Positions 8,608-17,975 of a stretch of DNA of 64,000 bases are shown in pieces (position 1 is the first letter of the stretch; each line of letters begins with the position of its first letter). The DNA is taken from positions 1 through 64,000 of the forward strand of contig MKVF01000004.1 of NCBI GenBank assembly GCA_001899145.1, read 5' to 3'. The translations under genes were made by a program, and so were the position numbers. Origin of the DNA: Flavobacteriia bacterium 40-80. Its GTDB lineage: Bacteria; Bacteroidota; Bacteroidia; Flavobacteriales_D; Crocinitomicaceae. The notes under the pieces were generated by a model that saw only the letters and a program-made list of their open reading frames with translations, was not told where the DNA came from and made no database searches.

Positions 8608-9531
8608 TTAAAACAGGTCACAACCTGTCTGCGTTTTTTTATAAGCTTTGCAGCCACTCAGTGTCAAACTGATCTCATGTGAGGAATTCGGGAAGCCTCC
8701 TAAAGGGCGGAAAACATAATCAAACGAATAGCCGATAGCGAACATCTCTTTGATCTTTATATTAAAGGCAAACATTACTGCCTCGCTTGTCCGGTAAGAA
8801 ATCGCATAGCTGAACTGGTTATTATGGTCAAACAGCAGGACAATATCCGCGGAAGTTTTTCCTTTTACCGGCATTTTCAAAAGCATGGACGGGAAAAAGC
8901 TGAATCCGTTCTTACCAACAAAACGGTAGCCTCCGTTCAGAAAAGTGTGCATTGTATATCTGGATTCCAATCCGATATTTTTCCATTTGGACCCTAAAAA
9001 CTCTTTGAACACTAATCCGACATAGTAATTTTTTGAATTCCACCAAAAACCAATATTTGCATCAGGCATCCAGTTAGAAACGTACTGATGAACGGTCGGA
9101 TCGAAATTTTCTGTGGTAATGCTGCCGATATCTGCCGCCAATTGTTTTACACCGGCATCAATTCCGACGGAAAGCCGGTTGTCTTGTGAAAAATTAAGAT
9201 GGGCCGCATAGGACAGATTAATGCGGTTCGTCAGAAAAATACCGATTTTTTCCGTTGCCATTTTCAGCCCGATCCCGTGACGCGGCGTTAGAAATTCTTT
9301 CCGGGGACGATTTATAGGAGTCGTCAGTGTAAAGTTACCGTAATGAGGCATTCCTTCTATTCCGGTATATTGAAAACGATATTGTGCTTTCAGCTCAAAG
9401 CAATCCCTGATTCCGGCATGAGCAGGATTCAAAGCAAACTGATTCCAGTACCATTGTGTATATTGCGGCAATTGCTGCCCAAACGCAAAACAACCGGTAA
9501 CTACCAACAAAATAACCAGCAGCTTCCTCAT
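8608..9531 (-). CDS. PorP/SprF family type IX secretion membrane protein
   Basis: Outer-membrane protein of 307 residues with signal peptide (cleavage near CFAFGQ-Q). It has the PorP/SprF N-terminus QLPQYTQWYWNQFALNPAHAG, followed by aromatic-rich beta strands (GIGLKMATEKIGIF, NLSYAAHLNFSQDNRLSVGIDAG). PorP/SprF proteins accompany secreted proteins carrying type B T9SS sorting domains, as SprF does for SprB. Here the gene overlaps the upstream type B cargo gene by 4 bases (ATGA), strong evidence that this is a dedicated pair. A typical SprF is about 300-340 residues, so it is full length. Confidence 0.93.
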   Translation of the reverse strand: MRKLLVILLVVTGCFAFGQQLPQYTQWYWNQFALNPAHAGIRDCFELKAQYRFQYTGIEGMPHYGNFTLTTPINRPRKEFLTPRHGIGLKMATEKIGIFLTNRINLSYAAHLNFSQDNRLSVGIDAGVKQLAADIGSITTENFDPTVHQYVSNWMPDANIGFWWNSKNYYVGLVFKEFLGSKWKNIGLESRYTMHTFLNGGYRFVGKNGFSFFPSMLLKMPVKGKTSADIVLLFDHNNQFSYAISYRTSEAVMFAFNIKIKEMFAIGYSFDYVFRPLGGFPNSSHEISLTLSGCKAYKKTQTGCDLF

Positions 9532-10853
9532 CGAATCAGATTTATTGCTCCCTTAATCAGATCAGGAAATGCGGAATCTTTAAGATCAATAGTATAAAAA
9601 TACGTTCCTGCTTCCAGCTTCTTTCCGTTATGCGTTCCGTTCCAACGGTTCCCCTCAGTGTAACCAATTGAGAAAAATACACGCTGTCCCCATCTGGTGA
9701 AAACTGCTATTTCACAGTCCGGAAACTTCTCTATTCCCGGAATTACCCAGGTATCGTTAATCCCGTCCCCGTTCGGAGAAAAGGTGTTGAAAATTTTCAG
9801 ATCCTCCGATACTTCCACAACTATCGGCTTCGAAATTTTACACCCGGAAATCCAGGCATTCGCATAAAACGTAGTTGTTTCGTTCGGAAAGGCAAAAGTA
9901 TAGACAGAATCCGCATTCTGCACAAAATAACCCGGCTCCCACAAAATCGAATCAACAGCCGTATAACACCGTAAAATGGCATTCTTACCATAATTCACAG
10001 CAGTATCGTTGGATACCTGGATATCAAACGTCTTCACGGTTAAAGCTTGTGTATAGGCCCTGAGCGTATCAATGCAATATTGAAAGCAATTGTTTTCTAC
10101 GGCAAAAATATCTCCATCACTGATCTGGGAAGTAAAAATATAATCATCATCGGAAATAGCGAAAAGCTGTCCGTTGCGATACCACCGGTATTTCCCGGCA
10201 TCGGGACAATCGTTCAGGTAAGCAGACAACGCTATTTCTTCGTGAGCGCATAAAACGGTTTTGGAAGGTAAGACGGAAAGTGTTGGCTGCACGCGATTCA
10301 CGGCTTTCCCGCTGATCGTAATGTCCAGTGTAAACTCAGAAATTGTTCCTGCAACATCTGTCCCCGAAAGGCAGATATAATATGTTGATAAGGGATCCAG
10401 GCTGTCCACCTGTATCAGGTAGCTCGATTGGATATCTGCCACACAAGTATCGTTTGCATACGTTGTCCCGTCACAAGGATAGGCAGGCTTCACCAAAATA
10501 AAGTTCACACCGCTTCCGGCAGAAGTATTAAAATTAAGGCCACTCAAAAGGATATTTGTTGCTCCGCCATTATTATTCGTTTCAAATTTCAGCCAGATTG
10601 TTTTCCTGGGTATAAAGCAGAAATTAAAATCATCTTCCCCAAAATTGTAGCTTGTATGTGTTGCTCCGATGTTATTTACTGAAAAGACTTCATTCGGACA
10701 GAGCATCAACGCATTGGAACAGGCATCATAAGCCGGTTGTGCAAGAACGGAAAAAGAATAAAAAAACAAGTAAAATATCATTAGTAAATTCAGCATTTTT
10801 CTGAATTTCACTATTGAAATCAATTTATTTTTAAAATTCCTGTATTTTTCCAT
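9528..10853 (-). CDS. secreted protein with type B T9SS sorting domain
   Basis: Secreted protein of 441 residues ending in the gliding-motility-associated (CHU_C, type B) domain: NTFSPNGDGINDTWVIPGI, then FTRWGQRVFFS and EAGTYFYTIDL. The N-terminal part after the signal peptide (AQPAYDACSNALMLCPNE) is a Cys-containing beta domain seen in gliding-type proteins; an Ig-like segment (VLPSKTVLCAHEEIALSAYLNDCPDAGKYRWYRNG) and a second beta module follow. It is exported through the type IX system and probably remains on the surface. The ATG at 10853 gives a long N-region (MEKYRNFKNKLISIVKFRK) before the hydrophobic core; Met20 (MLNLLMIFYLFF, near 10796) is a plausible alternative start. Confidence 0.92.
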   Translation of the reverse strand: MEKYRNFKNKLISIVKFRKMLNLLMIFYLFFYSFSVLAQPAYDACSNALMLCPNEVFSVNNIGATHTSYNFGEDDFNFCFIPRKTIWLKFETNNNGGATNILLSGLNFNTSAGSGVNFILVKPAYPCDGTTYANDTCVADIQSSYLIQVDSLDPLSTYYICLSGTDVAGTISEFTLDITISGKAVNRVQPTLSVLPSKTVLCAHEEIALSAYLNDCPDAGKYRWYRNGQLFAISDDDYIFTSQISDGDIFAVENNCFQYCIDTLRAYTQALTVKTFDIQVSNDTAVNYGKNAILRCYTAVDSILWEPGYFVQNADSVYTFAFPNETTTFYANAWISGCKISKPIVVEVSEDLKIFNTFSPNGDGINDTWVIPGIEKFPDCEIAVFTRWGQRVFFSIGYTEGNRWNGTHNGKKLEAGTYFYTIDLKDSAFPDLIKGAINLIR

Positions 10854-11005
10854 TTAATGGTATGCACTTTTTCAACTCTACGAAATAACGAAAAAATAAT
10901 GGGTTTCGTTTAAATTTCAAAGTGAAAATACTCGAAACAACTCTTTCACCCGTAAAACGATCTGTGAGAAAATCCTTGCGGCACTTCCTTTTTATCCAAA
11001 TTCAT

Positions 11006-11013
11006 TACTTTTG
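11006..11013 (+). promoter_or_regulatory. -7 promoter box for the barrel/Ig-repeat gene
   Basis: TACTTTTG, matching TAnnTTTG, 17 bases before the ATG at 11031. This makes for a very short leader. Confidence 0.5.
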
Positions 11014-11030
11014 GAACGACTTTTGATTTT

Positions 11031-14000
11031 ATGCGAAAAAATTCAGTTTTTATGAAATATATCTACGCCCTTATCTTATTGTGTTTTTTATTCTTTTCAG
11101 AAAGTGCCGGTGCACAGTTCTACAAAAGAACACACAGTAATTTCTTCTTAACTCCTGAGATCGGAATGACTTATACCGATGCGGATGTTTCTACCCGGTT
11201 CAATGCAGGAGCAGGTTTGAAGTTCGGTTATACATTTGCTAAATACCGTGCGGTTGAATTTGATCTTAGAATCCGTTATTTCGGCGGAGGCTGGGACGGA
11301 CAGAATAAGCATAATTCCTATCTGACCAATTCTACAGAGGCTATCTACAGCGAGCCGGGAACGGATTACAAACACCAGTTGGGTTATACTGTCCGGAATT
11401 TCAGAACCGTGAATCATCACTTTGCACTGGAAGGGCTTTTACGTTTTAACGTGGATTCAAAACGTATTTTCGCGCCGTACATTTTCGGAGGAATTGCAAG
11501 TTCTAATTATACGGTAAAAAGTAATTTGCTGGACAGCGATGGGTTTATTTATCCATACGATGCCACATACGTTCCGCATTTAAAAAGTGGATACGATGCA
11601 ATGCACGACAAAACCTATGAATCTTATATCTACGGGAATAAAACATTTTCAGCGCTGACAGGAAATGCCGGGATCGGGCTGAGCTTTAATGTGAGCGACG
11701 GGTTCCGTATCGGACTGGAGCACACCATGTCATTTACCAATAAAGACAATTTTGACGGCTATACTGCTGAAAAAGCGTTCACTAAAAATGACGTTTATCA
11801 TTTCACCACTATTTTCTTCCAGTTTTACCTGCGTGGAAGACACCAGAAACAAACGGTAAGAGAAGAGAACACTCCTCCTATTGTAGTGACGCCAACACCG
11901 GGAATTCCTCCGACCATACGTTACACGAATCCGTATGCACAGGGAGAAGTAGTCAATGAGCCTCGTTATACCTTTACGGCAACGATAAAAGAAGTTGATA
12001 ATCAGAACAACCTGACTGTTGAATACAACGGGCGGCAAATTTCCGATTATACATTCAATGCCGGAAACGGTCGGTTTACAACGACACAATCGCTGAATCC
12101 CGGAAATAATGTGATCACAATTACGGCAAGAAATGCTTACGGAACAGCTACTGAATCAACATCCGTGATCTATGAGCGCAAGGCAGAACAACCTCCTCAG
12201 GTATATTTCACAAATCCGGCAACAAGCCCGTACACCAGCTCTTCCAACAGATTTACGCTGAATGCAAAAGCATTGTATGTTAACGGGAAAGAGAATATCA
12301 TTTTCAGACAAAACGGTATTGTCAATAACAACTTCTCATTCAACAGCTCCACAAAAGATTTTTCCTGTTATGTTGTTCTTGAACAGGGAAATAACATTTT
12401 TGAAATAACGGGAACGAACCAGGACGGAACTGCTGTTGCCAGCACAATTATCGTTTATGGAAGAACCGTGAACTGCCAGAATCCGGTAATTTCTGTTAAG
12501 CAACCGTTCAGATCTCCGGAATATACCAGCAATTCTACTTATACGCTCATCGGAAGCGTGTTCAATGTAACGAACAGAAATCAGATCTCGTTTATCTATA
12601 ACAATCAGAATTATACCAATTACACATTCAATCCATCTGACAACACCATTACAGCACAACTTCCATTGCAGAAAGGAAATAATACTGTCACAATAAAAGT
12701 GACCAATGAGTGCGGAACGGCAAACGAATCGGAAACAATTATTTACACACCTGCCCAGGAATTGCAGAAATATCCGCCGACGGTGGCATTTATCACACCT
12801 TATCAGTCCAATACAACTGTAAATACCAACGACTATACGTTTACAGCAACCACAACGAATATTTCCGGGAGCAACCAGATCAGTGTAAATCTGAACGGGA
12901 AAAATATTACGAATTTCACATTCAATCCTGCCAGTCAGCAGATCTCTTTCCGGACAATGCTGATCGAAGGCTATAATACTGCAACTATCAATGTAGCTAA
13001 CAATGACGGAAACGCGACTACGACAACTACGGTAATTTACAGAAAAGCCAATCCGGCTCCGACAGTAGATTTCACGCGTCCGGCAACATCTCCGTTAACA
13101 GTTATACAAAACAGCTATGAGCTTGTTGCAAAAACGACAAACGTTACCCAGCTGAACCAGATCTCTTTCTCTGTCAACGGAAATAAAACTAACCTCATCA
13201 GCTTTGACGCTGCATCAGGGGAAATTCGTTACAATGCAGTTTTAAGAGAAGGAAGCAATGATTTCAGCGTAACTGTTAAAACAGAAGGAGGCAGTGCTTC
13301 TGATCAGACGACTATCATTTACCGCCCGAGAGCAGTTGTTTCTCCTCCAAAAGTAGAATTCACCGTTCCGGACAACAATATCCAGGTGAAAAACAACACT
13401 TACAGCTTAGTTGCCCGAACAGAAAATATTGAAGCCAACAACCAGATCAGCATTTCTCAAAACGGTACGGCAATTACTTCCTTCAGTTTCGATGCAGTAA
13501 GCCAGGAGATCCGTTTTAATTCCTCCTTAAATGAAGGAAGCAACCTGTTTGTTGTAAAAGTGACCAATGTAAGCGGAAGCGCTGAAGACAGAGTAACTAT
13601 CCAATACAATAAAGAAATAGTAATTGCGCGTCCTTCTGTAAAATGGACTTCCCCTGAGGCACCGGGAGCAACTGCCAACGTAAAATTTTATAACTTCACA
13701 GCAAAGACAACAGCTGTCACTTCCAAGAATTACATTTCCGTGACACTCAATAATGCGGAAGTAACAGATTTCGACTTCAATACATCGACCGGAATAATTT
13801 CATTCAAAGGAATACTGAATAAAGGAAGCAACACGGCGGTAGTAAAAGTACGAAATGAAGCGGCCGAGGCAAGTGACATCACCTCTGTTTCTTATACAGC
13901 GTCATCGGTTGTGCTGGAATGTCCGAAACCTGTGCTCTCACTAAATGGAAAAACATTCCGTTCTTCTTCCTCTGATTACACACTTTCCGGAACGGTTCAG

Positions 14001-15473
14001 AACATTTCGGAAGCAAAAGACATTGCAATTATCATCAACGGGAAAGCATCAGGAGAAGCGATTCAGTACAATGCAGCCGGAAAGACATTCGGGGCGAAAT
14101 TATTCCTTGCCTCAGGTTCCAATGTAATTGAGATAAAAGCAACGAATTTCTGCGGAAGCACTTCTGAATTCATCACAGTAGATGTAGCTGTGTGCAATCC
14201 ACCTGAATTGTCAGTTATTTCTCCTGCTCAAAGAATACCTTCCACTCAGGAAAGTGTTATGAAAGTGGAGTTCGGAGCAACAAATATCAGCTCTAAAAAT
14301 GAAATTTCACTGAAAGTAAACGGTGCTGCACAAGCATTTACTTACGATCCTGTCAACAATCGGATCACTGCGAATGTCAATCTGACCGTAGGGAAAAACA
14401 ATGTGGAAGTCATTGCATCCAACAATTGCGGAAGCGTCAAAAGCACGGTTGAAATTACAAGAACAGCTTGTGACAAGCCTACTCTGTCGGTGGTTAAATC
14501 AACAGTTAACAATAATGGAACAACTACTGCCCAATACTTCAATCTGGATGCGAATGTCGGTTATATTTCATCGAACAGCCAGATCAGCATTACCCACAAC
14601 GGAAGAGCTGTCAATTTTGTTTACAATAACGTGACAAATATTCTATCACTGGACAGAAGCACAATGACCGGAACGAACACTATTGTAATTAAGCTTACGA
14701 ACACCTGTGGAACGACCACTTACACACATACGTTCACGCGCCAGGAAGATCCGAATGCGAAACCTCCGGTATTGACATTTGTAAATCCCGCTTCCGAGGC
14801 CACCGTAACCCAAAATTTATACAGCTTCAGGTTATCAACACAATATGTCACAGCTCAAAGCCAGCTGGCGATGAAAGTGAACGGTCAATCGGTTAACTTT
14901 ACATTCAATGCAGGTACTAATACGGTAACATTTACGGCTTCTCTGAAAGAAGGACAGAATACGGTGCAGGCTTATGCTGTAACACCTTACGGAAGTGATG
15001 AAAAAACAGCGGTTGTCCATTACAAAAAACAACAGACCGTAAATCCTCCGTCCATTGTCATTACCTCGCATTCCTGCCCGGTTCAGCTGGTTTTAGGAAA
15101 CAATACCATTTCAGGTTATGTGACTAATATTCAGAATGCCGGTGACCTGGCCTTCTATATAGATGATGCGGTTGTCAATAACGTTTCTGAAACAATAGAA
15201 GACGGAAAAATCACCTTCTCATTCATGCTGACAGCCAGAACCGGAAATGCTCCCAAAACATTAAAAATTGTCGCGAAGAACAGTGCTTCTACAGAAACAA
15301 AAACATGTGTGATCAACTATCCTTCAGCTTCAAATACGCCAATGACGCCGATAGAAATAACCAAACCGATTAAAACAACACCGCCGCCGGTCAAAACCAC
15401 CATTCCGACGAGAACAACAACACCAACCAAAACGGAGGAAACACCGATCCTCATACCAAGAGGAAGGAATTAA
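11031..15473 (+). CDS. outer-membrane barrel-like protein with 12 Ig-like repeats
   Basis: Protein of 1480 residues. After a signal peptide (cleavage near SAGAQ-F; Met8 at 11052 is an equally good start), residues about 30-285 read as an outer-membrane beta-barrel of the porin/OmpW type (FFLTPEIGMTYTDADVS, GAGLKFGYTFAKYRAVEFDLRIRYFGG, IFAPYIFGGIASS, GNAGIGLSFNVSDGFRIGLEH). Then come about 12 Ig-like repeats of 91-98 residues, each with a PP-x-V-x-F-x-x-P opening, an N-Q-I-S-x-x-x-N-G strand, a F-x-F-N/D turn, an L-x-x-G-x-N strand and a closing N-x-x-G-x-A-x-x-x-x-x-I-x-Y. The 44-residue tail is Pro/Thr-rich. No T9SS sorting domain is seen. It is probably a surface or cell-wall-facing structural protein or adhesin (inference). 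Confidence 0.85.
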   Translation: MRKNSVFMKYIYALILLCFLFFSESAGAQFYKRTHSNFFLTPEIGMTYTDADVSTRFNAGAGLKFGYTFAKYRAVEFDLRIRYFGGGWDGQNKHNSYLTNSTEAIYSEPGTDYKHQLGYTVRNFRTVNHHFALEGLLRFNVDSKRIFAPYIFGGIASSNYTVKSNLLDSDGFIYPYDATYVPHLKSGYDAMHDKTYESYIYGNKTFSALTGNAGIGLSFNVSDGFRIGLEHTMSFTNKDNFDGYTAEKAFTKNDVYHFTTIFFQFYLRGRHQKQTVREENTPPIVVTPTPGIPPTIRYTNPYAQGEVVNEPRYTFTATIKEVDNQNNLTVEYNGRQISDYTFNAGNGRFTTTQSLNPGNNVITITARNAYGTATESTSVIYERKAEQPPQVYFTNPATSPYTSSSNRFTLNAKALYVNGKENIIFRQNGIVNNNFSFNSSTKDFSCYVVLEQGNNIFEITGTNQDGTAVASTIIVYGRTVNCQNPVISVKQPFRSPEYTSNSTYTLIGSVFNVTNRNQISFIYNNQNYTNYTFNPSDNTITAQLPLQKGNNTVTIKVTNECGTANESETIIYTPAQELQKYPPTVAFITPYQSNTTVNTNDYTFTATTTNISGSNQISVNLNGKNITNFTFNPASQQISFRTMLIEGYNTATINVANNDGNATTTTTVIYRKANPAPTVDFTRPATSPLTVIQNSYELVAKTTNVTQLNQISFSVNGNKTNLISFDAASGEIRYNAVLREGSNDFSVTVKTEGGSASDQTTIIYRPRAVVSPPKVEFTVPDNNIQVKNNTYSLVARTENIEANNQISISQNGTAITSFSFDAVSQEIRFNSSLNEGSNLFVVKVTNVSGSAEDRVTIQYNKEIVIARPSVKWTSPEAPGATANVKFYNFTAKTTAVTSKNYISVTLNNAEVTDFDFNTSTGIISFKGILNKGSNTAVVKVRNEAAEASDITSVSYTASSVVLECPKPVLSLNGKTFRSSSSDYTLSGTVQNISEAKDIAIIINGKASGEAIQYNAAGKTFGAKLFLASGSNVIEIKATNFCGSTSEFITVDVAVCNPPELSVISPAQRIPSTQESVMKVEFGATNISSKNEISLKVNGAAQAFTYDPVNNRITANVNLTVGKNNVEVIASNNCGSVKSTVEITRTACDKPTLSVVKSTVNNNGTTTAQYFNLDANVGYISSNSQISITHNGRAVNFVYNNVTNILSLDRSTMTGTNTIVIKLTNTCGTTTYTHTFTRQEDPNAKPPVLTFVNPASEATVTQNLYSFRLSTQYVTAQSQLAMKVNGQSVNFTFNAGTNTVTFTASLKEGQNTVQAYAVTPYGSDEKTAVVHYKKQQTVNPPSIVITSHSCPVQLVLGNNTISGYVTNIQNAGDLAFYIDDAVVNNVSETIEDGKITFSFMLTARTGNAPKTLKIVAKNSASTETKTCVINYPSASNTPMTPIEITKPIKTTPPPVKTTIPTRTTTPTKTEETPILIPRGRN

Positions 15474-15492
15474 TTAATACACTCAGAAATTA

Positions 15493-15537
15493 AGAGGAGG
15501 CTGCTTCAAAAAGAAACGGCCTTCTTCTCTGTTTTTT
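15493..15537 (+). terminator. probable terminator of the barrel/Ig-repeat gene
   Basis: Imperfect stem AGAGGAGG-CTG / CGG-C-CTTCTTCT with G-U pairs, followed by six T. It lies 20 bases after the stop codon. Confidence 0.5.
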
Positions 15538-15713
15538 CATTTCAGAGGTTCTAAAAACAAAAATTCGCAACCACGATTAGCAGAGCATAATAATTCGATA
15601 ATTAACACATATAATCCGCAAGAGCAAACTTCAAAAATAACAAGCCGGACAGCCGTAATTATGATCGGGATTTGGATGCCACAAGCCTGTGACCGGGAAG
15701 TTCTGAACAGTAC

Positions 15714-15805
15714 AAAAAACAAGAATGTCCCTTGCGGGACATTCTTGTTAACCTAACCTAACCACTATTCACTGAAAAGACTCTAAGTCGTTCGACTTAT
15801 ATCTC
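15714..15805 (-). ncRNA. putative small RNA A, with terminator
   Basis: Minus-strand transcription unit without an ORF. A -7 box TACTTTCG (15811-15818) is followed by a small hairpin (AAGTCG/CGACTT), then an A/G/T-rich single strand containing GGTTAGGTTAGGTTAA (15748-15763), and directly after it a perfect 11-bp terminator stem AAGAATGTCCC / GGGACATTCTT with a 4-base loop and six U. Expected length is about 90 nt. The identical 13-nt TAGGTTAGGTTAA precedes the terminator of the unit at 48491-48549. It could instead be a leftover leader or terminator of the M20 gene, but it lies beyond that gene's stop with its own promoter. Confidence 0.5.
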
Positions 15806-15810
15806 GATAA

Positions 15811-15818
15811 CGAAAGTA
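15811..15818 (-). promoter_or_regulatory. -7 box of putative small RNA A
   Basis: TACTTTCG on the minus strand, a near match to TAnnTTTG. No -33 TTG is found at the usual 17-23 base spacing. Confidence 0.4.
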
Positions 15819-15876
15819 GTAATTTTATTTAATATATAATATAACTTCTTTAAATATTTTCTAAGTTAATATTTAG

Positions 15877-17055
15877 TTATATATTTAACATATTGAAACA
15901 AAAAGCCTTAATCCCTGAAAAAATTGCACGTTCATCGATGCAAAACTGCGGATGATGCACACTAAAATGGGTGTTTTCATTATTATTTGATGTTCCTAAG
16001 CGAAAAAAACAAGCCGGTATTTCCTGCGAATAATAAGAAAAATCTTCTGATGTCATGCGAATATCCAGCTCTACCATTCTGACCTGATCAGTTATTGCAG
16101 TCATATTCTCTAAAAAAGAATCAACCGCATCGGGATCATTTTTCAAAAAAGGATATCCTTTCTCGATCTTCAGATCAACAGTTCCGCCTGCCGACTCAAC
16201 ATGCGAATAAACATACTTCCGGATCCATTCATGCGCTTGCAAACGCCAGCCTTCATCGAATGTCCTGAACGTTCCTTTGATCTTTACCTCAGAAGGAATA
16301 ACATTTGTCGCACCTATGCCCTCAAAATGGCCAAAAGACAACACATTCGGTACTCTCGGATCTGCTTTTCGGGAGATCACCTGCTGCAAATTTAAGATCA
16401 GGGAAGCCCCTATGACGATCGGATCAACACAATTCTGCGGTAAAGCACCGTGTCCGCCCTTTCCGTGAATATCAATATACACCTCATCGCATGAAGCCAT
16501 ATAAATACCTTTTCGCCAACCCAGCTCACCAACTTTCAGCTCAGGTGCCACATGAAGCCCAAATATCTTATTGACTTTCGGATTTTCCAGAATTCCTTCT
16601 TTTATTAACAAAGAAGCTCCGCCCGGCAATTTTTCTTCTCCCGGCTGAAAAACTAATTTCACAGGAGATTCCAGGTGCTCTTTAAACTGATACAACACTT
16701 TTGCTGTCCCCAGTAAAACGGAAGCATGTACATCATGGCCACAGGCATGCATTACTCCTTCATTTTGCGAAGCGAACGAAAGCTCTGTCTTTTCCAGGAT
16801 CGGAAGCGCGTCAATATCCGCCCGCAATGCAACGCAGCCTTTCGAAAGATCATGCCGCTCATTTTTTATAACAGCAACCACTCCCGTTTTTCCAATGATT
16901 TGAGGCTCCAGCCCAAAGCTTTGCAGCTTTTCGAAAATAAAACGGCTCGTATTGACTTCTTCGAAAGAAAGCTCCGGATGCTGATGAAGGTGTCTTCTTA
17001 TAGCAACAATTTCCTCTTCTATTCTTTCAATGTATTTTAGTATTGTTTCCTTCAT
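15877..17055 (-). CDS. M20 family amidohydrolase (N-acyl amino acid amidohydrolase type)
   Basis: Cytoplasmic metallopeptidase-family enzyme of 392 residues that removes N-acyl groups from amino acids or related amides. It has RRHLHQHPELSFEE (21-33), RADIDALP (78-85), the metal-binding HACGHDVH (103-110, Cys105 and His107), QPGEE (137-141), a central GKGGHGALP dimerisation-domain motif and the C-terminal TSEDFSYY. This matches the hippurate hydrolase/amidohydrolase subgroup; the true substrate is unknown. Its ATG shares a base with the stop codon of the upstream phosphatase gene, so the two are translated together. Confidence 0.93.
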   Translation of the reverse strand: MKETILKYIERIEEEIVAIRRHLHQHPELSFEEVNTSRFIFEKLQSFGLEPQIIGKTGVVAVIKNERHDLSKGCVALRADIDALPILEKTELSFASQNEGVMHACGHDVHASVLLGTAKVLYQFKEHLESPVKLVFQPGEEKLPGGASLLIKEGILENPKVNKIFGLHVAPELKVGELGWRKGIYMASCDEVYIDIHGKGGHGALPQNCVDPIVIGASLILNLQQVISRKADPRVPNVLSFGHFEGIGATNVIPSEVKIKGTFRTFDEGWRLQAHEWIRKYVYSHVESAGGTVDLKIEKGYPFLKNDPDAVDSFLENMTAITDQVRMVELDIRMTSEDFSYYSQEIPACFFRLGTSNNNENTHFSVHHPQFCIDERAIFSGIKAFCFNMLNI

Positions 17056-17975
17056 TATTTAAACATTTCAGTCAGTACTCTGCCCTTGCTTGTCGGCATC
17101 TGAAATTCCAGTAAATGAGCGATTGTGGCTGAAATATCAATCAGCCCGGCTTCTTTTTCGACTATTTCACCCGATTTAAAATCAGGCCCTAATCCCATTA
17201 AAAAAATATGCTTACATCCGCTGCAGTGATCTCCGTGTTCTTTAAATCCCGACCTTCTTCCGTCATTGTGACGGCCATGGTCGTTCGTGATGATCACAGT
17301 CGTTTTATCTTTCATAACCGGATCGTTCTGAACATAATTCCACAATTCATTGATCAGAAAGTCAATATTTTTAATCCCTCCGACATATCCTTCCCAGTTC
17401 CCGTTATGTCCTCTGGCATCGGCCTCCAGGAAATTTACCAGCATTAAACGGGGATGAAAAGCGGAAATTACTTCCTTTACCTTCTCGTAGTTTTGATTGT
17501 CTCCTTCATACACCACGGACTGGCCTTTTACTCCACAATATGTCATCGGCATATAGCGGTTCCACCATTTCCGATCCTTCGCATTGGCCAGCATTTCCAG
17601 CTTTCCTTTGCTTGACACGATCCATGTTTTCGTTTTATCGATCCCTTTTTCCCGCTGATAATATTGAAAAAGGTTGGGTTTTTTGGGCAGCTGCGAACCA
17701 TTATTTTTAATACACTGGTAATTACCCGTCAAAATGGACGCATGTCCCGCATTTGTAAATGTCGGGCCGTTATTCTGAAAATTTGTATATAAAACTCCCT
17801 GGTGCTTTAGGCGGTTCAGATAAGGAATATAGCGGCGAAGAGAATCGCCGAATGTTTCCTGGTAACGCGCTCCGTCCATCACGACAATAATCACATGTTC
17901 CGTTTTAAAGCTGGTCTGACCCGACAACTGAACAAAGGAGCAAAGAATTAGTATCAGGTAAATAAATTTTTTCAT
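17055..17975 (-). CDS. secreted alkaline phosphatase superfamily protein
   Basis: Exported enzyme of 306 residues with signal peptide (cleavage near VQLSGQ-T). The alkaline phosphatase/phosphodiesterase/sulfatase fold is recognised from VIIVVMDGARYQETFG (first metal Asp), the probable nucleophile Thr in GPTFTNAGHASILTGNY, DARGHNG, IITNDHGRHNDGRR and the histidine-containing EHGDHCSGCKH near the end. It probably hydrolyses phosphate or phosphodiester substrates in the periplasm; the substrate is unknown. It overlaps tsaD upstream by 4 bases and the M20 gene downstream by 1 base, giving a three-gene operon. Confidence 0.88.
   Translation of the reverse strand: MKKFIYLILILCSFVQLSGQTSFKTEHVIIVVMDGARYQETFGDSLRRYIPYLNRLKHQGVLYTNFQNNGPTFTNAGHASILTGNYQCIKNNGSQLPKKPNLFQYYQREKGIDKTKTWIVSSKGKLEMLANAKDRKWWNRYMPMTYCGVKGQSVVYEGDNQNYEKVKEVISAFHPRLMLVNFLEADARGHNGNWEGYVGGIKNIDFLINELWNYVQNDPVMKDKTTVIITNDHGRHNDGRRSGFKEHGDHCSGCKHIFLMGLGPDFKSGEIVEKEAGLIDISATIAHLLEFQMPTSKGRVLTEMFK

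Larger units (their letters stand above)
15474..15876. other. 403-base intergenic region
   Basis: Holds the probable terminator of the upstream large gene (15493-15537), then about 170 bases with nothing I recognise, then the putative minus-strand small RNA (15714-15805) and its promoter. The last 50 bases are very AT-rich and precede the stop of the M20 amidohydrolase. Confidence 0.6.
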
